A stretch of DNA of 59,345 bases from an uncultured Odoribacter sp. (GCA_944321165.1 CALUKE010000014.1:1-59345); one strand, 5' to 3'; positions 45,623-54,603 are shown, counted from the stretch's first letter. The notes: generated from the letters alone by a model not told the origin. Program-made: numbers and translations.

Positions 45623-45712
45623 CCGCTGAATCTGTCTAAAAGAAATGCGTAAATATAGATAAAATTTTTTAATTCATTCATGTCAATTTTTCGATTATTC
45701 GACTGTTTTTTC

Positions 45713-45720
45713 TAAATTTG
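45713..45720 (+). promoter_or_regulatory. Putative -7 box of the DJ-1/PfpI gene
   Basis: TAAATTTG, a full TAnnTTTG match, 33 bases before the ATG at 45754. The -33 element is not clear. Confidence 0.45.
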
Positions 45721-45753
45721 AAAGGAATATAAACGGACTAAAATTATTACTTT

Positions 45754-46302
45754 ATGAGTGTAACGTATCTTTTTTTAGCTCAAGGTTTCGAGGAAATGGA
45801 GGCAATTGCAGTCATCGATGTACTCCGTCGGGGAGGTGTGGATGTTCGGACGGTGTCTATCAATGATCAGTTGGAGGTGACAGGGGCGCATCAGGTTGCT
45901 GTTCGGGCTGATTTGTCTTTGAATGAGTTACGGGCGGAGGAAGCTGAATGTCTGGTCTTTCCGGGCGGTCTGCCGGGAGCGCAGCATTTGGGCGAATGCG
46001 GGCGGTTGATAGAGTTGATGCAGCAACATTATGAAAAGGGGAAATGGCTGGCCGCCATTTGTGCTGCTCCCGCCCTGGTTTTGAGTCAGCTGGAAACCCG
46101 GGAGAAACTTCGGTTGACTTGCTATCCTGGCTTTGAGGAATATTTACCGGCCTGTGAAGTACTTGCTGATGGGGTGGTCGTAAGTGGGAAGGTGATAACC
46201 GGCAAGGGACCCGGTTTCGCAGTGAAATTCGGTTTGACGGTTTTGGAACACTTGCGTTCAGCGGCGGTTGCCCGGGAAGTGGCAGCCGGTATGTTGTTGT
46301 AA
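45754..46302 (+). CDS. DJ-1/PfpI family protein
   Basis: A small alpha/beta protein of the DJ-1/YajL group. Glu16 in QGFEEMEAIAV and the nucleophile-elbow Cys103 in AAICAAPALVL are the conserved pair; PGGLPGAQHL and ITGKGPGFAVKFGL complete the motif set. The length of 182 residues is standard. Members are described as oxidative-stress-related and sometimes as glyoxalases or deglycases; the exact activity is disputed in the family and cannot be chosen here. It stands alone, convergent with the next operon. Confidence 0.93.
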   Translation: MSVTYLFLAQGFEEMEAIAVIDVLRRGGVDVRTVSINDQLEVTGAHQVAVRADLSLNELRAEEAECLVFPGGLPGAQHLGECGRLIELMQQHYEKGKWLAAICAAPALVLSQLETREKLRLTCYPGFEEYLPACEVLADGVVVSGKVITGKGPGFAVKFGLTVLEHLRSAAVAREVAAGMLL

Positions 46303-46308
46303 TGCAGT

Positions 46309-46360
46309 CCGGTCTCCTCCGAAAAAGCCGTGTATGGAATACGACCGCGGGGGAGATCGG
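46309..46360. terminator. Hairpin between convergent genes
   Basis: 46309-46320 pairs with 46349-46360 with one or two mismatches or wobble pairs and a 28-base loop. It lies between the DJ-1 gene and the convergent gene ending at 46363. No T-run, so a moderate call. Confidence 0.45.
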
Positions 46361-46362
46361 TA

Positions 46363-46875
46363 TTACATAATAATGAAATTGCCTTGAGGGTATTTCCCTA
46401 CCCAGGAACAGGCCCAGTGGCCGCTTCGGTTGATTTCAAGGATGCGGGTGAAAAATCCCGTTTCTCCCAGAAGCCGTTCAATGCAGGCCCAGGCGGTGTC
46501 TCGTTTGATAAAATCCAGAATTTCCTCTTCAATGCCGGACTGATCTTCTCCGGTTTCCTGACCGATTCGGTCTTCCAGGTCACATAAGGCTTCGTATACT
46601 TCATTGCCAATACTCAGACTGACCGTTTCGAAAATCGCGTCGACTTGTGCTTCGGACAGTCGGGAGAGGGCTTTTTGTTCGATCTGTGCCGTCGTTTCGC
46701 CCCAAACCTGGAGCATCTGTTGACCGTGGGTGTCGCAAGCTTCCCAGATGGTGTCTACCACCCAATATTTTTCGGATGGTTCTCCGACTTTTTTAAACCA
46801 GGGAATGGTTTTGATCTCTTGGATAAAGCGATCGATGATCGTTTGCTGAACTGAATTCCAAAGCATATTTTTCAA
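46363..46875 (-). CDS. Uncharacterised protein at the end of the Hdr-like operon
   Basis: I do not recognise a family. The 170-residue product appears soluble and helical, with many Trp (WFKKVGEPSEKYWVVDTIWEAC) and an acidic centre (LEDRIGQETGEDQSGIEEEILD). There is no signal peptide, membrane helix or Cys motif that would bind a cluster. The start may be M1 or M4. It lies 9 bases after the DsrMK-like gene, so it is probably the last gene of that operon; any role in electron transfer is unproven. Confidence 0.7.
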   Translation of the reverse strand: MKNMLWNSVQQTIIDRFIQEIKTIPWFKKVGEPSEKYWVVDTIWEACDTHGQQMLQVWGETTAQIEQKALSRLSEAQVDAIFETVSLSIGNEVYEALCDLEDRIGQETGEDQSGIEEEILDFIKRDTAWACIERLLGETGFFTRILEINRSGHWACSWVGKYPQGNFIIM

Positions 46876-46884
46876 ATAATGGGG

Positions 46885-48651
46885 TTAACAGTTTTCTGCA
46901 ACCATTTCGGCTATATCTTTGACCGGAACGGCATTTTCGGTTTTGGTAAAGGTTTTTTTACACAACGGGCAGGCTGTGACCAATACATCCGGGTGATAGG
47001 CCAGATAAGCATGCAGGGCATCCGAACTGATCTGAGTCCGCTGTTCCGGGCGGATGTACAGATTGGCCAAAGATCCTCCGCAACAGAGCGAGTTCTTATC
47101 GTCGTAGGCAGTTGCAATTCTTTGACTGACAGCCTGCAGAACGTGTGCCGGTGCCGCGTAGACATCGCATCCGCGTCCCAGTTCGCAGGGATTATGGAAT
47201 ACCGTTTTCTGGTCGCTGGGATGGGGGATCAGCTGTTTGTTCCGGATGAGCAGATCCAGGTATTCGGTATGGTGCATGACCTGTATGTCCAAGTGGTATT
47301 CTTCGCGGAATGTCTTGTAACAGATCGGACAGGAGGTTACCAGAATGTCCGCACCCGACTGTTGGATGCTGGCTTTGTTTTTTTCCACCAGCACGGACGC
47401 CGCCCGGTGATTGCCGGCCAGCATCATCGGACGTCCGCAGCAGATTCCCTTTTCCCGGTCGATAAATGTATAGTCGACTCCGGCTTTCTGGAAAATTCGC
47501 TCCATGGCCTGGATGACCGATGGGGTTAGATGGCCCATGCAACCGGCAAAGTAGGCGACTTTGTTTCGGGCGGGTGAAGGGGTGGGGATGTATTCGAATG
47601 TGGAACGGGTGATGCGCGTATAATCCGGACGTTGGGTCAACCGCAGGGCGTTCAGTTTCAAATCTACGGGACAGGCCGCCTCACAACGGCCGCACATCAG
47701 GCAGTTGAGATCTTGTACCGAATGGTCTTTCCCGTGGCGTATTTTTTTCAAAAAATATACCGGTTGGGTATCCAGTTGTCCTAAGGAACTGCCCAACTGG
47801 CAACGGTCGATGCAGATGCCGCAACGGGAGCAGGCATAAAGCTGGAATTGGCTGATGGCGGTGAATCGCTTGCCCTGCTTGATCCCCCAGTTCTTGAGAA
47901 AAATGTATACCATCTCTGTCGGTATGTGCATGTAACGGGAAAAGGGGAGCAGCAGGAAAAAGAGTCCCAAGGCGATGGAATAGGCCCACCAGGCCGGATA
48001 GGCGAGTGATTCGATGGGAAGAAAGGAATCGAAAAAATTACCGGCAGAATGCGTAAGGAAACTACCGCCGCCCCGTACTCCGCTGGTAAAACTTTCTGCC
48101 AGAAAGCGAAAGGGGAAGATCAACCATAATACGGTCAGTATCAACAGATCAAAAGGACGGTGTTTGGTGGTTTTCTTCAAACCGAGAGCCCTGGAATACA
48201 ACCGTTTTAAGAGAGCCAGCGTCAGACCGGATAAGATCATCAGCAGGATCAGGTCCATCAGAAAAGCAAAGGTGTTGCAGTAAGGAAAAGTTTCCTGGGC
48301 CGGATGAAAGTACCGGAAGAAGATCGCAAAATAGGGGGGATTGAAAATGCTGGTGTGGTAAACCAGGGATTCTATTTTTCCGACAACGATCAGCAGAAAC
48401 CAGCCCAGACCGAAACACATGTGCATGTATCCCAAAAAGGGATTGGTCCGGAAAATCTTGTGATGTACGAGGCTTTCCAGAAATACCTCCTTACCGGCTT
48501 TCAAGGTTTTCAGACTGAAAATATTCCGTCGGATGGTCCGTCTGTCCTTCGGAGAAAAAGTACGGATCCAACGGATATATTTGATGACCAGATATATCAG
48601 CAGTACGTTCAGACCGATGCTAAAGGGGAGTACAAAGGGATCGTAATACAT
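46885..48651 (-). CDS. Membrane heterodisulfide-reductase-like protein (DsrM/DsrK-type fusion)
   Basis: A fused quinone-interacting oxidoreductase subunit. The N-terminal 300 residues carry five or six membrane helices of the cytochrome-b/NarI-like kind (for example YMHMCFGLGWFLLIVVGKIE, with His ligands). They are followed by two 4Fe-4S motifs (CSRCGICIDRCQLG and CLMCGRCEAACPVD) and two CCG domains (GCMGHLTP...GICCGRP...CPICYKTF; NPCELGRG...LCCGGS...CPLCKKTF) that bind noncubane clusters in HdrB-like proteins. I chose the ATG at 48651 because the longer frame overlaps the upstream Fe-S gene. It likely passes electrons between the quinone pool and the soluble Hdr-like subunits of this operon. 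Confidence 0.88.
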   Translation of the reverse strand: MYYDPFVLPFSIGLNVLLIYLVIKYIRWIRTFSPKDRRTIRRNIFSLKTLKAGKEVFLESLVHHKIFRTNPFLGYMHMCFGLGWFLLIVVGKIESLVYHTSIFNPPYFAIFFRYFHPAQETFPYCNTFAFLMDLILLMILSGLTLALLKRLYSRALGLKKTTKHRPFDLLILTVLWLIFPFRFLAESFTSGVRGGGSFLTHSAGNFFDSFLPIESLAYPAWWAYSIALGLFFLLLPFSRYMHIPTEMVYIFLKNWGIKQGKRFTAISQFQLYACSRCGICIDRCQLGSSLGQLDTQPVYFLKKIRHGKDHSVQDLNCLMCGRCEAACPVDLKLNALRLTQRPDYTRITRSTFEYIPTPSPARNKVAYFAGCMGHLTPSVIQAMERIFQKAGVDYTFIDREKGICCGRPMMLAGNHRAASVLVEKNKASIQQSGADILVTSCPICYKTFREEYHLDIQVMHHTEYLDLLIRNKQLIPHPSDQKTVFHNPCELGRGCDVYAAPAHVLQAVSQRIATAYDDKNSLCCGGSLANLYIRPEQRTQISSDALHAYLAYHPDVLVTACPLCKKTFTKTENAVPVKDIAEMVAENC

Positions 48652-48665
48652 GTGGATGTCGTTTT

Positions 48666-48992
48666 TTAACTGTTTATGAATCTGAGCATGGACCAGATCA
48701 TTCGCCGGGTATCTACTCCTCGTGGGCATACCAGCAGGCATTTGCCGCAAAGCATGCATTTGTGCAGTTGTGTCTGAAGTTCTTTGTTTTCGCCTCTTTT
48801 GGCTAACATCTGCAGCTTTCGGATGTTGAATTCCGTGAGGTTACCGGCACTGCAGGTGGCGGTGCAACCGCCGCATCCGATGCACAGTTTGCTGCTCGGA
48901 ACCTCGGTTGCCATGATCTGGGCCAGGGTCTTGTCATTCTTGTCGTAGTCGATGACGCGAGCTTCTGATATGGAAAATCCCCAAAAATTCAT
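48666..48992 (-). CDS. HdrC-like 4Fe-4S protein
   Basis: A 108-residue ferredoxin-like protein with two CxxCxxCxxxC motifs (CIGCGGCTATC and CMLCGKCLLVC), each ending in the usual fourth Cys. This is the HdrC layout. It sits between the flavoprotein and the membrane subunit, with gaps of 10 and 14 bases, and should wire electrons between them. Membrane or cytosol is not decided by the sequence; it has no membrane helix of its own. Confidence 0.9.
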   Translation of the reverse strand: MNFWGFSISEARVIDYDKNDKTLAQIMATEVPSSKLCIGCGGCTATCSAGNLTEFNIRKLQMLAKRGENKELQTQLHKCMLCGKCLLVCPRGVDTRRMIWSMLRFINS

Positions 48993-49002
48993 AGATTCGG
49001 AA

Positions 49003-50019
49003 TTATGAGTTCAGGTATTCGCTGATGGTGACGGCAGCCGAACGGGCATCGGTCAGGGTATCGGTCAGGTTCATGGGAGAAGAACTGCATCCGGTAACAA
49101 AAATGCCTTTCTGGTGGGTGCAGTTGGTTCCACTGTGCGGGTCGCTGACTTGGATGAAACCATTGGGGGCTGTCTGCAGGTTCAGCATGGATATGAGTTG
49201 GTCATTCCCTTCTGCCGGTTCCATGCCGACCATCAGGACCATCAGGTCGAGAGTCATTTTTAGCGGCTTGCCGACCAATGTGTCTTCCACTTTGATGATC
49301 AGTCGTTTTTCCCGGTCTTCGGATGCTTCGGAAAGGCGTCCCCGGACGAATTTGATATTGTATTTTTCCTGGGCTTCCCGGTACATTTCCTCATAGCCTG
49401 GACCGAACATCCGCATGTCCATGTAAAAGCACAGAATTTCGGCTTCCGGTAGCATCTCCCGGAGTTCTATCGCCTGTTTGACTGCAGTGACGCAGCAGAG
49501 TTTCGAACAATAGAGACGGCAGATTTTTTCATCTCTCGAGCCGACGCAGTGGATCAGGCCGATACGTTTGGGAGCGTGGCCGGTAGAGGTGTTGATCTGA
49601 TGATTGATGAAGGCATTCTCCAATTCGACCGATGTGATGACATTTTCATAAATACCGTAACCGTATTCTTCTTTCCGATGAGCATCGAAAGTCCGGAAAC
49701 CGCTGGCTACCAAAAGCGCCTTTCCCGTGATCAGTGCCCCGTCGTCGAGTGTCAGCTGGATGGTGCCATCTCCTTGCCGGGAAAAAGCAACGGGTTTGCT
49801 TTTTAGGTGAAGATGAATTTGTGGGTGTTCTATATTTTTCCGCAGTTTTGCTTTCAAATCGGCAGCCTGTTTCCGGTCGGGAAACAGTTGATACCAATTG
49901 TTCAGATTCCCTCCGATTTCAGCTTCCTTTTCGATCAATTCAACACTTTCACCGCTTCTGGCCAGTCGGTATGCCGCTTCGCATCCTGCTGGTCCCGCAC
50001 CTATAATGATGACGCTCAT
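49003..50019 (-). CDS. HdrA-like FAD-dependent oxidoreductase
   Basis: A flavoprotein of the HdrA/QmoA group. The FAD-binding start is MSVIIIGAGPAGCEAAYRLA. The Cys-rich segment IHCVGSRDEKICRLYCSKLCC (about 155-175) matches the cluster motif of HdrA-like proteins. The C-terminal GIFVTGCSSSPMNLTDT closes the second flavin contact. At 338 residues it is the short form, lacking the extra ferredoxin domains of methanogen HdrA. It could take part in electron bifurcation or simple electron relay; the donor is unknown. Confidence 0.88.
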   Translation of the reverse strand: MSVIIIGAGPAGCEAAYRLARSGESVELIEKEAEIGGNLNNWYQLFPDRKQAADLKAKLRKNIEHPQIHLHLKSKPVAFSRQGDGTIQLTLDDGALITGKALLVASGFRTFDAHRKEEYGYGIYENVITSVELENAFINHQINTSTGHAPKRIGLIHCVGSRDEKICRLYCSKLCCVTAVKQAIELREMLPEAEILCFYMDMRMFGPGYEEMYREAQEKYNIKFVRGRLSEASEDREKRLIIKVEDTLVGKPLKMTLDLMVLMVGMEPAEGNDQLISMLNLQTAPNGFIQVSDPHSGTNCTHQKGIFVTGCSSSPMNLTDTLTDARSAAVTISEYLNS

Positions 50020-50037
50020 ATATTTGATTTTTGTATT

Positions 50038-51105
50038 TCAGACTTTTAAATAAGTGGGACATTGTGGACGTCCGATATTTTCTCCCCGGATGTTTTTGTA
50101 TTTGGCCTCAGGGTCGTAGCTGATGCCCATTTTTTCCAACAGAGGATCTACGCTGACCTGGTGCATCTGCAATCCGATTTCCCAGGGATCGTATCCCAGT
50201 ACCAGTGCCGCCATTTCTTCGTAGGTGAGTACCGGAATGCCGTAACCGTTGGGACCGTAGGTGGTGCCTTCCATTTCACTGATGGTATATTGCCATTTAT
50301 CCAGGAACATGGCACAGCCCGGACAGTTTGTTACGATGAAATCCGGTTCGTAAGGCTGCATGGATTCGAATTTCTTTTTGGAGTTGGCTACGGAAAAACC
50401 ACGGTTGGCCATTACCAGGTAATTCCGGAAACCGAATCCGCAACAGTGTCTTCTTTCCGGGTAGTCGATGCTTTCTCCTCCCCAGGCATTCACCATGCCG
50501 GACAGTACGGCTGGAAATTCTGCTCCTCCGATTCCTTTGCTGGGGAACATTTTCGCGTAATGACAGCCGATGTGGTCGACTACCCGTAAGGGTTGTCCGG
50601 TATGGACATCTGTCAGACTGTATTTTTTCTGGGCTGCAATTTCATTTCTGAATTTATAAATGACATCCGAGGTATGAGCCAGATTTTTCGGTTTTTTGAA
50701 TTCCCTTTTGGTCGCTTTCCATAAAAAATCCCGGGTTTTCTCTTCCCATTCGGGATGTTGTTCCCAAGTATGGAGAATTTCGGTATAAATACCGAATGAG
50801 GTAATACAGGAGGGGGTGATATTTTCAAAGCCGGCCTCTGTCATTAGGGCAAAATGACGGGCGACCACCGTCATGATCGTTTCTACCGGAACGACATCGG
50901 AATGGTAGCCGATGCCGGTACAGGTGGTATGGCGGGGGTCATCGAAAACCGTTTTCCCCAGTTTGTTGCCGAGTATATCCAGATAGGCCCACTCTGAACC
51001 TGGGAAAAAGGTTTGGCGGATGCAGCTTCTTGCATAATAATACCGATCGTCAGCAATGTCTTTCTGATAATCTTTCCATATTTGTTGTTTTCCTTCCAGA
51101 TTCAT
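50038..51105 (-). CDS. HdrB-like CCG-domain protein
   Basis: The putative catalytic subunit. It has CCG-domain signatures: HIGCHYAK, RHCCGFGFRN and TNCPGCAMFLDKW, the pattern that binds noncubane 4Fe-4S clusters at the disulfide-reducing site of HdrB. An N-terminal half with further Cys (SCIRQTF, HTTCTGIGYHSD) completes the first CCG domain. The length of 355 residues is typical or slightly long. It follows the HdrC-like gene by 26 bases. No CoM-CoB chemistry is expected in a Bacteroidales organism, so the substrate is unknown. Confidence 0.88.
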   Translation of the reverse strand: MNLEGKQQIWKDYQKDIADDRYYYARSCIRQTFFPGSEWAYLDILGNKLGKTVFDDPRHTTCTGIGYHSDVVPVETIMTVVARHFALMTEAGFENITPSCITSFGIYTEILHTWEQHPEWEEKTRDFLWKATKREFKKPKNLAHTSDVIYKFRNEIAAQKKYSLTDVHTGQPLRVVDHIGCHYAKMFPSKGIGGAEFPAVLSGMVNAWGGESIDYPERRHCCGFGFRNYLVMANRGFSVANSKKKFESMQPYEPDFIVTNCPGCAMFLDKWQYTISEMEGTTYGPNGYGIPVLTYEEMAALVLGYDPWEIGLQMHQVSVDPLLEKMGISYDPEAKYKNIRGENIGRPQCPTYLKV

Positions 51106-51131
51106 CTTGTAAATGGCTAAGTCGTTCTCTT

Positions 51132-51836
51132 TTATCGGTTGCTTTTTTCTTCTCCATGGGTTCCGTTGTTGGCCATGTAGGTCTGTAAAAAATAGCTTTC
51201 CGGGTCCAGACCGTTTTCTTCAGCCTTGCGGAGAGAATAGGTCTCGATTTTTTCCATGAATTCCGAGCCTCCGGTCACTTCGAATATCTGGCGCAGTTCG
51301 TTCAGCGAATCGTCGTCTACTTTTCTCAGGGTGCCTGCTCCGGAATGGCGATAGTTGGCGTGGGTCCGTTCGTATACATCATCGCGGTGTTCGTAAATCC
51401 ATTCCCATACAAGTCCCTGTTCCGGATGCATTTCTGGTTTTACGATGTCCGGCGTGATGCAATAGCCGTAGTTCAGAATATTGGTGCCCAACACTCTTTT
51501 CAAGGCAAACTGCTGTCTGCCTTTTTCCGATTCAGTAAACCAGCCCTGTTCCTGAGAGGCTCTGCGCAGGGCCATGATGATCCCTCCCGGGGTGTTGCCT
51601 CGCGGACAACGGGTTTTGCAGGACATGCATTCACCGCAATACCAGATGGTATCGGATTTCAGTAAGGCTTCCAGGCTTTCTTCGTCCTGGCGTTGGACCG
51701 TATCGGCAATGATGCGCGGATCGTAGTTATAAAATTCGGCAGCCGGACAAATGGCGGTACAAACTCCGCAATTCATACAGCTATTCAGGCTTTCGATATA
51801 GTGAATGTCTTTTTTCAGACTGTCGATGACGGACAT
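51132..51836 (-). CDS. HdrC-like 4Fe-4S protein, first gene of the Hdr-like operon
   Basis: A 234-residue protein with two 4Fe-4S motifs (CMNCGVCTAICP near 20 and CGECMSCKTRCP near 67) in the HdrC arrangement, followed by a helical C terminus rich in charged residues that ends NGTHGEEKSNR. It leads the operon HdrC-HdrB-HdrA-HdrC2-DsrMK-like. A -7 box (TATTTTTG, minus strand, 51886-51893) lies 50 bases upstream. Confidence 0.9.
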   Translation of the reverse strand: MSVIDSLKKDIHYIESLNSCMNCGVCTAICPAAEFYNYDPRIIADTVQRQDEESLEALLKSDTIWYCGECMSCKTRCPRGNTPGGIIMALRRASQEQGWFTESEKGRQQFALKRVLGTNILNYGYCITPDIVKPEMHPEQGLVWEWIYEHRDDVYERTHANYRHSGAGTLRKVDDDSLNELRQIFEVTGGSEFMEKIETYSLRKAEENGLDPESYFLQTYMANNGTHGEEKSNR

Positions 51837-51885
51837 GGTTCAACCAAAATTTAAATGAATAGAAATAGATCTATGGATTCGTTTA

Positions 51886-51893
51886 CAAAAATA
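51886..51893 (-). promoter_or_regulatory. Putative -7 box of the Hdr-like operon
   Basis: Minus strand reads TATTTTTG, a full TAnnTTTG match, 50 bases before the first gene. No -33 element recognised. Confidence 0.4.
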
Positions 51894-51969
51894 TCCGGAG
51901 AGGTTGAAAAATGAAAGATGGAAAATGCTTATTGCACGGTGGTGTTTATACTTACCGATGTGGGGCGTA

Positions 51970-52527
51970 TCAGATCACTTTGTCCGGATTTTTTTTGATG
52001 AAGTCGCTCCAGGATTTACTGGAACGGTTTTCTGTCAGCAGGGGATTGCTGCTTTGCAGGTAATGACAGTAGGCGATGGCGATGGCATCGGTTTCGTCGA
52101 GCATTCCGGACGTGGGATGTACGGTCATGAATTTACTCAGCAAAATGGCTATTTGTTCTTTGGAGGCGGTACCTGTACCGCTGATGCTCATTTTGATTTT
52201 TCGTGGGGCATATTCGAAAATCGGAATATTCCGTTGGAGGGCGGCTGCGATGGCAACGCCTTGTGCCCGCCCCAGTTTTAACATCGACTGGACATTTTTG
52301 CCGTAAAACTGGGATTCGATGGCCAGTTCATCGGGATGATAGCTGTCGATTACCTGAAGGGTTCGAGAGAATATACGCTGGAGTTTGAGATACGGATCCT
52401 GGAGTTTGAGGAGATCGATGATTCCGGATACGACCAGTTCCGGCTTTTGTTTTTTTTCAAAAGCCCGGATGATGGCATATCCCATAAAATTGGTTCCGGG
52501 ATCAATTCCCATAATCAGTTTTTCCAT
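51970..52527 (-). CDS. ruvC: Holliday junction resolvase RuvC
   Basis: A dimeric endonuclease that cuts Holliday junctions made by recombination repair. The catalytic acidic residues are visible: Asp9 in MGIDPGTN, Glu in AIESQFY, and the C-terminal pair in DETDAIAIAYCH. The lysine/arginine-rich segment APRKIKMSISGTG is also conserved. It has 185 residues. The gene starts 4 bases after the DUF4286 gene ends, so the two are co-transcribed. Confidence 0.95.
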   Translation of the reverse strand: MEKLIMGIDPGTNFMGYAIIRAFEKKQKPELVVSGIIDLLKLQDPYLKLQRIFSRTLQVIDSYHPDELAIESQFYGKNVQSMLKLGRAQGVAIAAALQRNIPIFEYAPRKIKMSISGTGTASKEQIAILLSKFMTVHPTSGMLDETDAIAIAYCHYLQSSNPLLTENRSSKSWSDFIKKNPDKVI

Positions 52528-52531
52528 GTTC

Positions 52532-52834
52532 TCAGATTTCTGTCAATACGCTGCTAAAGCAAAGATAACGGTTGGCGTAACGACGGATGATCTTTTCCTC
52601 GATTTCCGGCAACCATTGTTCCAGGAAATGGTTCTGCTGCTCTTCTTCCCGGAAGATGATCTGCAGGGAATAGGTTTTGCCTTCGGGTTGATCGATCGAT
52701 ACTTTGGTGAAAATAATGTCGTCGCAGAGTTGATGGTCCTGAAGAACAGAAACGTAATTTTCCCGGATAAACGAAATCCATTCCGTTTCGATCGCTTCAT
52801 CGACTATGAAACTGGTGTTGTATATGATTCTCAT
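52532..52834 (-). CDS. DUF4286 family protein
   Basis: A small 100-residue Bacteroidota protein with a ferredoxin-like fold of alternating strands and helices (MRIIYNTSFIVDEAIETEW, KTYSLQIIFREEEQQNHFL). The start at 52834 (MRIIYNTSF) is the family's N terminus; the longer frame is not supported. No catalytic residues can be named. It lies between serS and ruvC on the minus strand; the association with ruvC is frequent in Bacteroidota as far as I recall. Function unknown. Confidence 0.85.
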   Translation of the reverse strand: MRIIYNTSFIVDEAIETEWISFIRENYVSVLQDHQLCDDIIFTKVSIDQPEGKTYSLQIIFREEEQQNHFLEQWLPEIEEKIIRRYANRYLCFSSVLTEI

Positions 52835-52870
52835 ACAGGCGATCTGTTTGTTTTTGGGGAATGACTGGAA

Positions 52871-52903
52871 CGGCAATAGATCTACGTAGCGGATCTATTG
52901 CCG
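52871..52903 (-). terminator. Hairpin after serS
   Basis: CGGCAATAGATC (52871-52882) pairs with GATCTATTGCCG (52892-52903), a 12-bp perfect stem with a 9-base loop, 15 bases after the serS stop. There is no T-run. Confidence 0.65.
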
Positions 52904-52917
52904 TCGGGTATGGTGGT

Positions 52918-54192
52918 TTAACGGATCATATCTGTTCCCATGAACGCCTGAAGTACTTCCGGCAGACGAATGCCCTCCGGGCACTGGTTGTTTTCCAGCA
53001 GGGCCGCTACGATGCGGGGCAATGCCAGTGAACTGCCGTTCAGGGTATGGCAGATGGTTGTCTTTTTATCTCCTTTGTCTTTGAAACGCAATTTCAGACG
53101 GTTGGCCTGGAACTCTTCGAAATTGGAAACGGAACTTACTTCCAGCCATTTTTCCTGAGCTTTGGAGAAAACTTCGAAATCGTAGGTAAGGGCAGAGGTA
53201 AAACTGATATCCCCTCCACACAGACGGACGATCCGATAGGGAAGACCCAATTTTATCAGCAGACCTTCGACATGTTTTACCATGCCGTCCAAGGCTTCGT
53301 ATGATTTTTCGGGACGGGTGATCTGTACGATCTCCACTTTGTCGAATTGATGCAGGCGGTTCAGGCCTCTGACATCTTTCCCGTAAGACCCGGCTTCTCG
53401 ACGGAAGCAGGCAGAGTAGGCAGTGTTCTTGACGGGCAACTGCTCTCCGTCCAGGATGACATCCCGGTAAATGTTGGTAACCGGTACTTCGGCTGTCGGG
53501 ATCAGGTAGAGGTTGTCTTCATTGACATAATACATCTGACCGTCCTTGTCCGGTAATTGTCCCGTACCGTATCCGGAATCGGCATTTACCATCAGGGGCG
53601 GTTGTACTTCCTGGTAACCGGCTTTGATATTCTCGTCCAGGAAGAAGTTGATCAGTGCCCGTTGCAGGCGGGCTCCCTGCCCTTTGTACAGCGGAAAACC
53701 GGCTCCTGTGATTTTTACACCGGTCTCGAAATCGATCAGATCGTATTTCTTGGCCAAATCCCAGTGAGGCAGATCGTTTTCGTGTCTCTGCGGGATATTG
53801 TCGACGATTTTGACAATTTCGTTGTCAGCATCCGATTTGCCTCTTGCCACTGATGGGTGGGGCAGGTTCGGCAAACGGAGCAGTATATCGTTCAGGGTTT
53901 GTCCGACCTCTGTCCGTTGGTTGTTCAAACTGGCAATGGCTGTTTTTAAATCGGCTGTTTCCTGCCGGGCTTTTTCTGCAGCTTCTTTGTCGCCGTTTTG
54001 CATCAGTTTGCCGATTTGTTTAGCAATGATGTTCATTTCGGCCTGTTTGGCTTCTGCTTCCTGTTGCAGGGATTTCCGCCGGTTGTCGAGTTCTATGATT
54101 TTCTCGACAGCTTCCCGGGCGTCGAAATTTTTAACGGCCAAACGTTCTATGACAGTCTCTTTATTTTCCTGAATAAATTTGAGGTTTAGCAT
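52918..54192 (-). CDS. serS: Seryl-tRNA synthetase
   Basis: Class II synthetase charging tRNA-Ser and tRNA-Sec. The N-terminal coiled-coil arm (about 30-100, rich in Glu/Lys/Gln) contacts the long variable arm of tRNA-Ser. The catalytic core has motif 2 CFRREAGSYGKDVRGLNRLHQFDKVE and motif 3 LNGSSLALPRIVAALLENNQ. The length of 424 residues is normal. It is transcribed after the L21/L27 operon, behind a terminator. Confidence 0.97.
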   Translation of the reverse strand: MLNLKFIQENKETVIERLAVKNFDAREAVEKIIELDNRRKSLQQEAEAKQAEMNIIAKQIGKLMQNGDKEAAEKARQETADLKTAIASLNNQRTEVGQTLNDILLRLPNLPHPSVARGKSDADNEIVKIVDNIPQRHENDLPHWDLAKKYDLIDFETGVKITGAGFPLYKGQGARLQRALINFFLDENIKAGYQEVQPPLMVNADSGYGTGQLPDKDGQMYYVNEDNLYLIPTAEVPVTNIYRDVILDGEQLPVKNTAYSACFRREAGSYGKDVRGLNRLHQFDKVEIVQITRPEKSYEALDGMVKHVEGLLIKLGLPYRIVRLCGGDISFTSALTYDFEVFSKAQEKWLEVSSVSNFEEFQANRLKLRFKDKGDKKTTICHTLNGSSLALPRIVAALLENNQCPEGIRLPEVLQAFMGTDMIR

Positions 54193-54232
54193 AACGATGG
54201 TGTTTTTATCGTTTATTATTTGAGTCCAAAAT

Positions 54233-54272
54233 TAAAAAAAAAACTCCTGTATCCATGCAGAATACAGGAGTT
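54233..54272 (-). terminator. Intrinsic terminator of rplU-rpmA
   Basis: On the minus strand an 11-bp stem (54262-54272 with 54242-54252) is followed by a run of about ten Us. It lies 20 bases after the rpmA stop and separates it from serS. Confidence 0.92.
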
Positions 54273-54292
54273 CTTATGTGATATTTTTCGGT

Positions 54293-54553
54293 TTATTCTG
54301 CAGCAGCTTCCACAGAAACGAACGATTTGTTGTTTCTTTTCTTGTGGAAAACAACCGTACCATCTACCAGGGCAAACAGGGTATGGTCTTTTCCCATGCC
54401 TACATTCTCCCCCGGATTGTGTACAGTACCTCTTTGACGAACCAGGATATTTCCTGCTTTTGCAAACTGTCCACCCCAGATTTTAACTCCTAAGCGTTTG
54501 CTTTCTGATTCACGGCCGTTCTTTGAACTACCGACTCCTTTCTTATGTGCCAT
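54293..54553 (-). CDS. rpmA: 50S ribosomal protein bL27
   Basis: A small ribosomal protein near the peptidyl-transferase centre. The N terminus [20 protein letters not shown] and the core [22 protein letters not shown] are diagnostic. The product has 86 residues. It lacks the N-terminal cleavage extension found in Firmicutes. It follows rplU by 50 bases in the conserved rplU-rpmA order. Confidence 0.97.
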   Translation of the reverse strand: MAHKKGVGSSKNGRESESKRLGVKIWGGQFAKAGNILVRQRGTVHNPGENVGMGKDHTLFALVDGTVVFHKKRNNKSFVSVEAAAE

Positions 54554-54603
54554 ATCGTATTAATAATTTAGAAGTTACAAAATAATAAATCACTTGTTTC
54601 CGT

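Noticed and set aside
49003..50019. Methanogen-type heterodisulfide reductase
   Set aside because: Bacteroidales context and short HdrA form; CoM-CoB chemistry is not expected.
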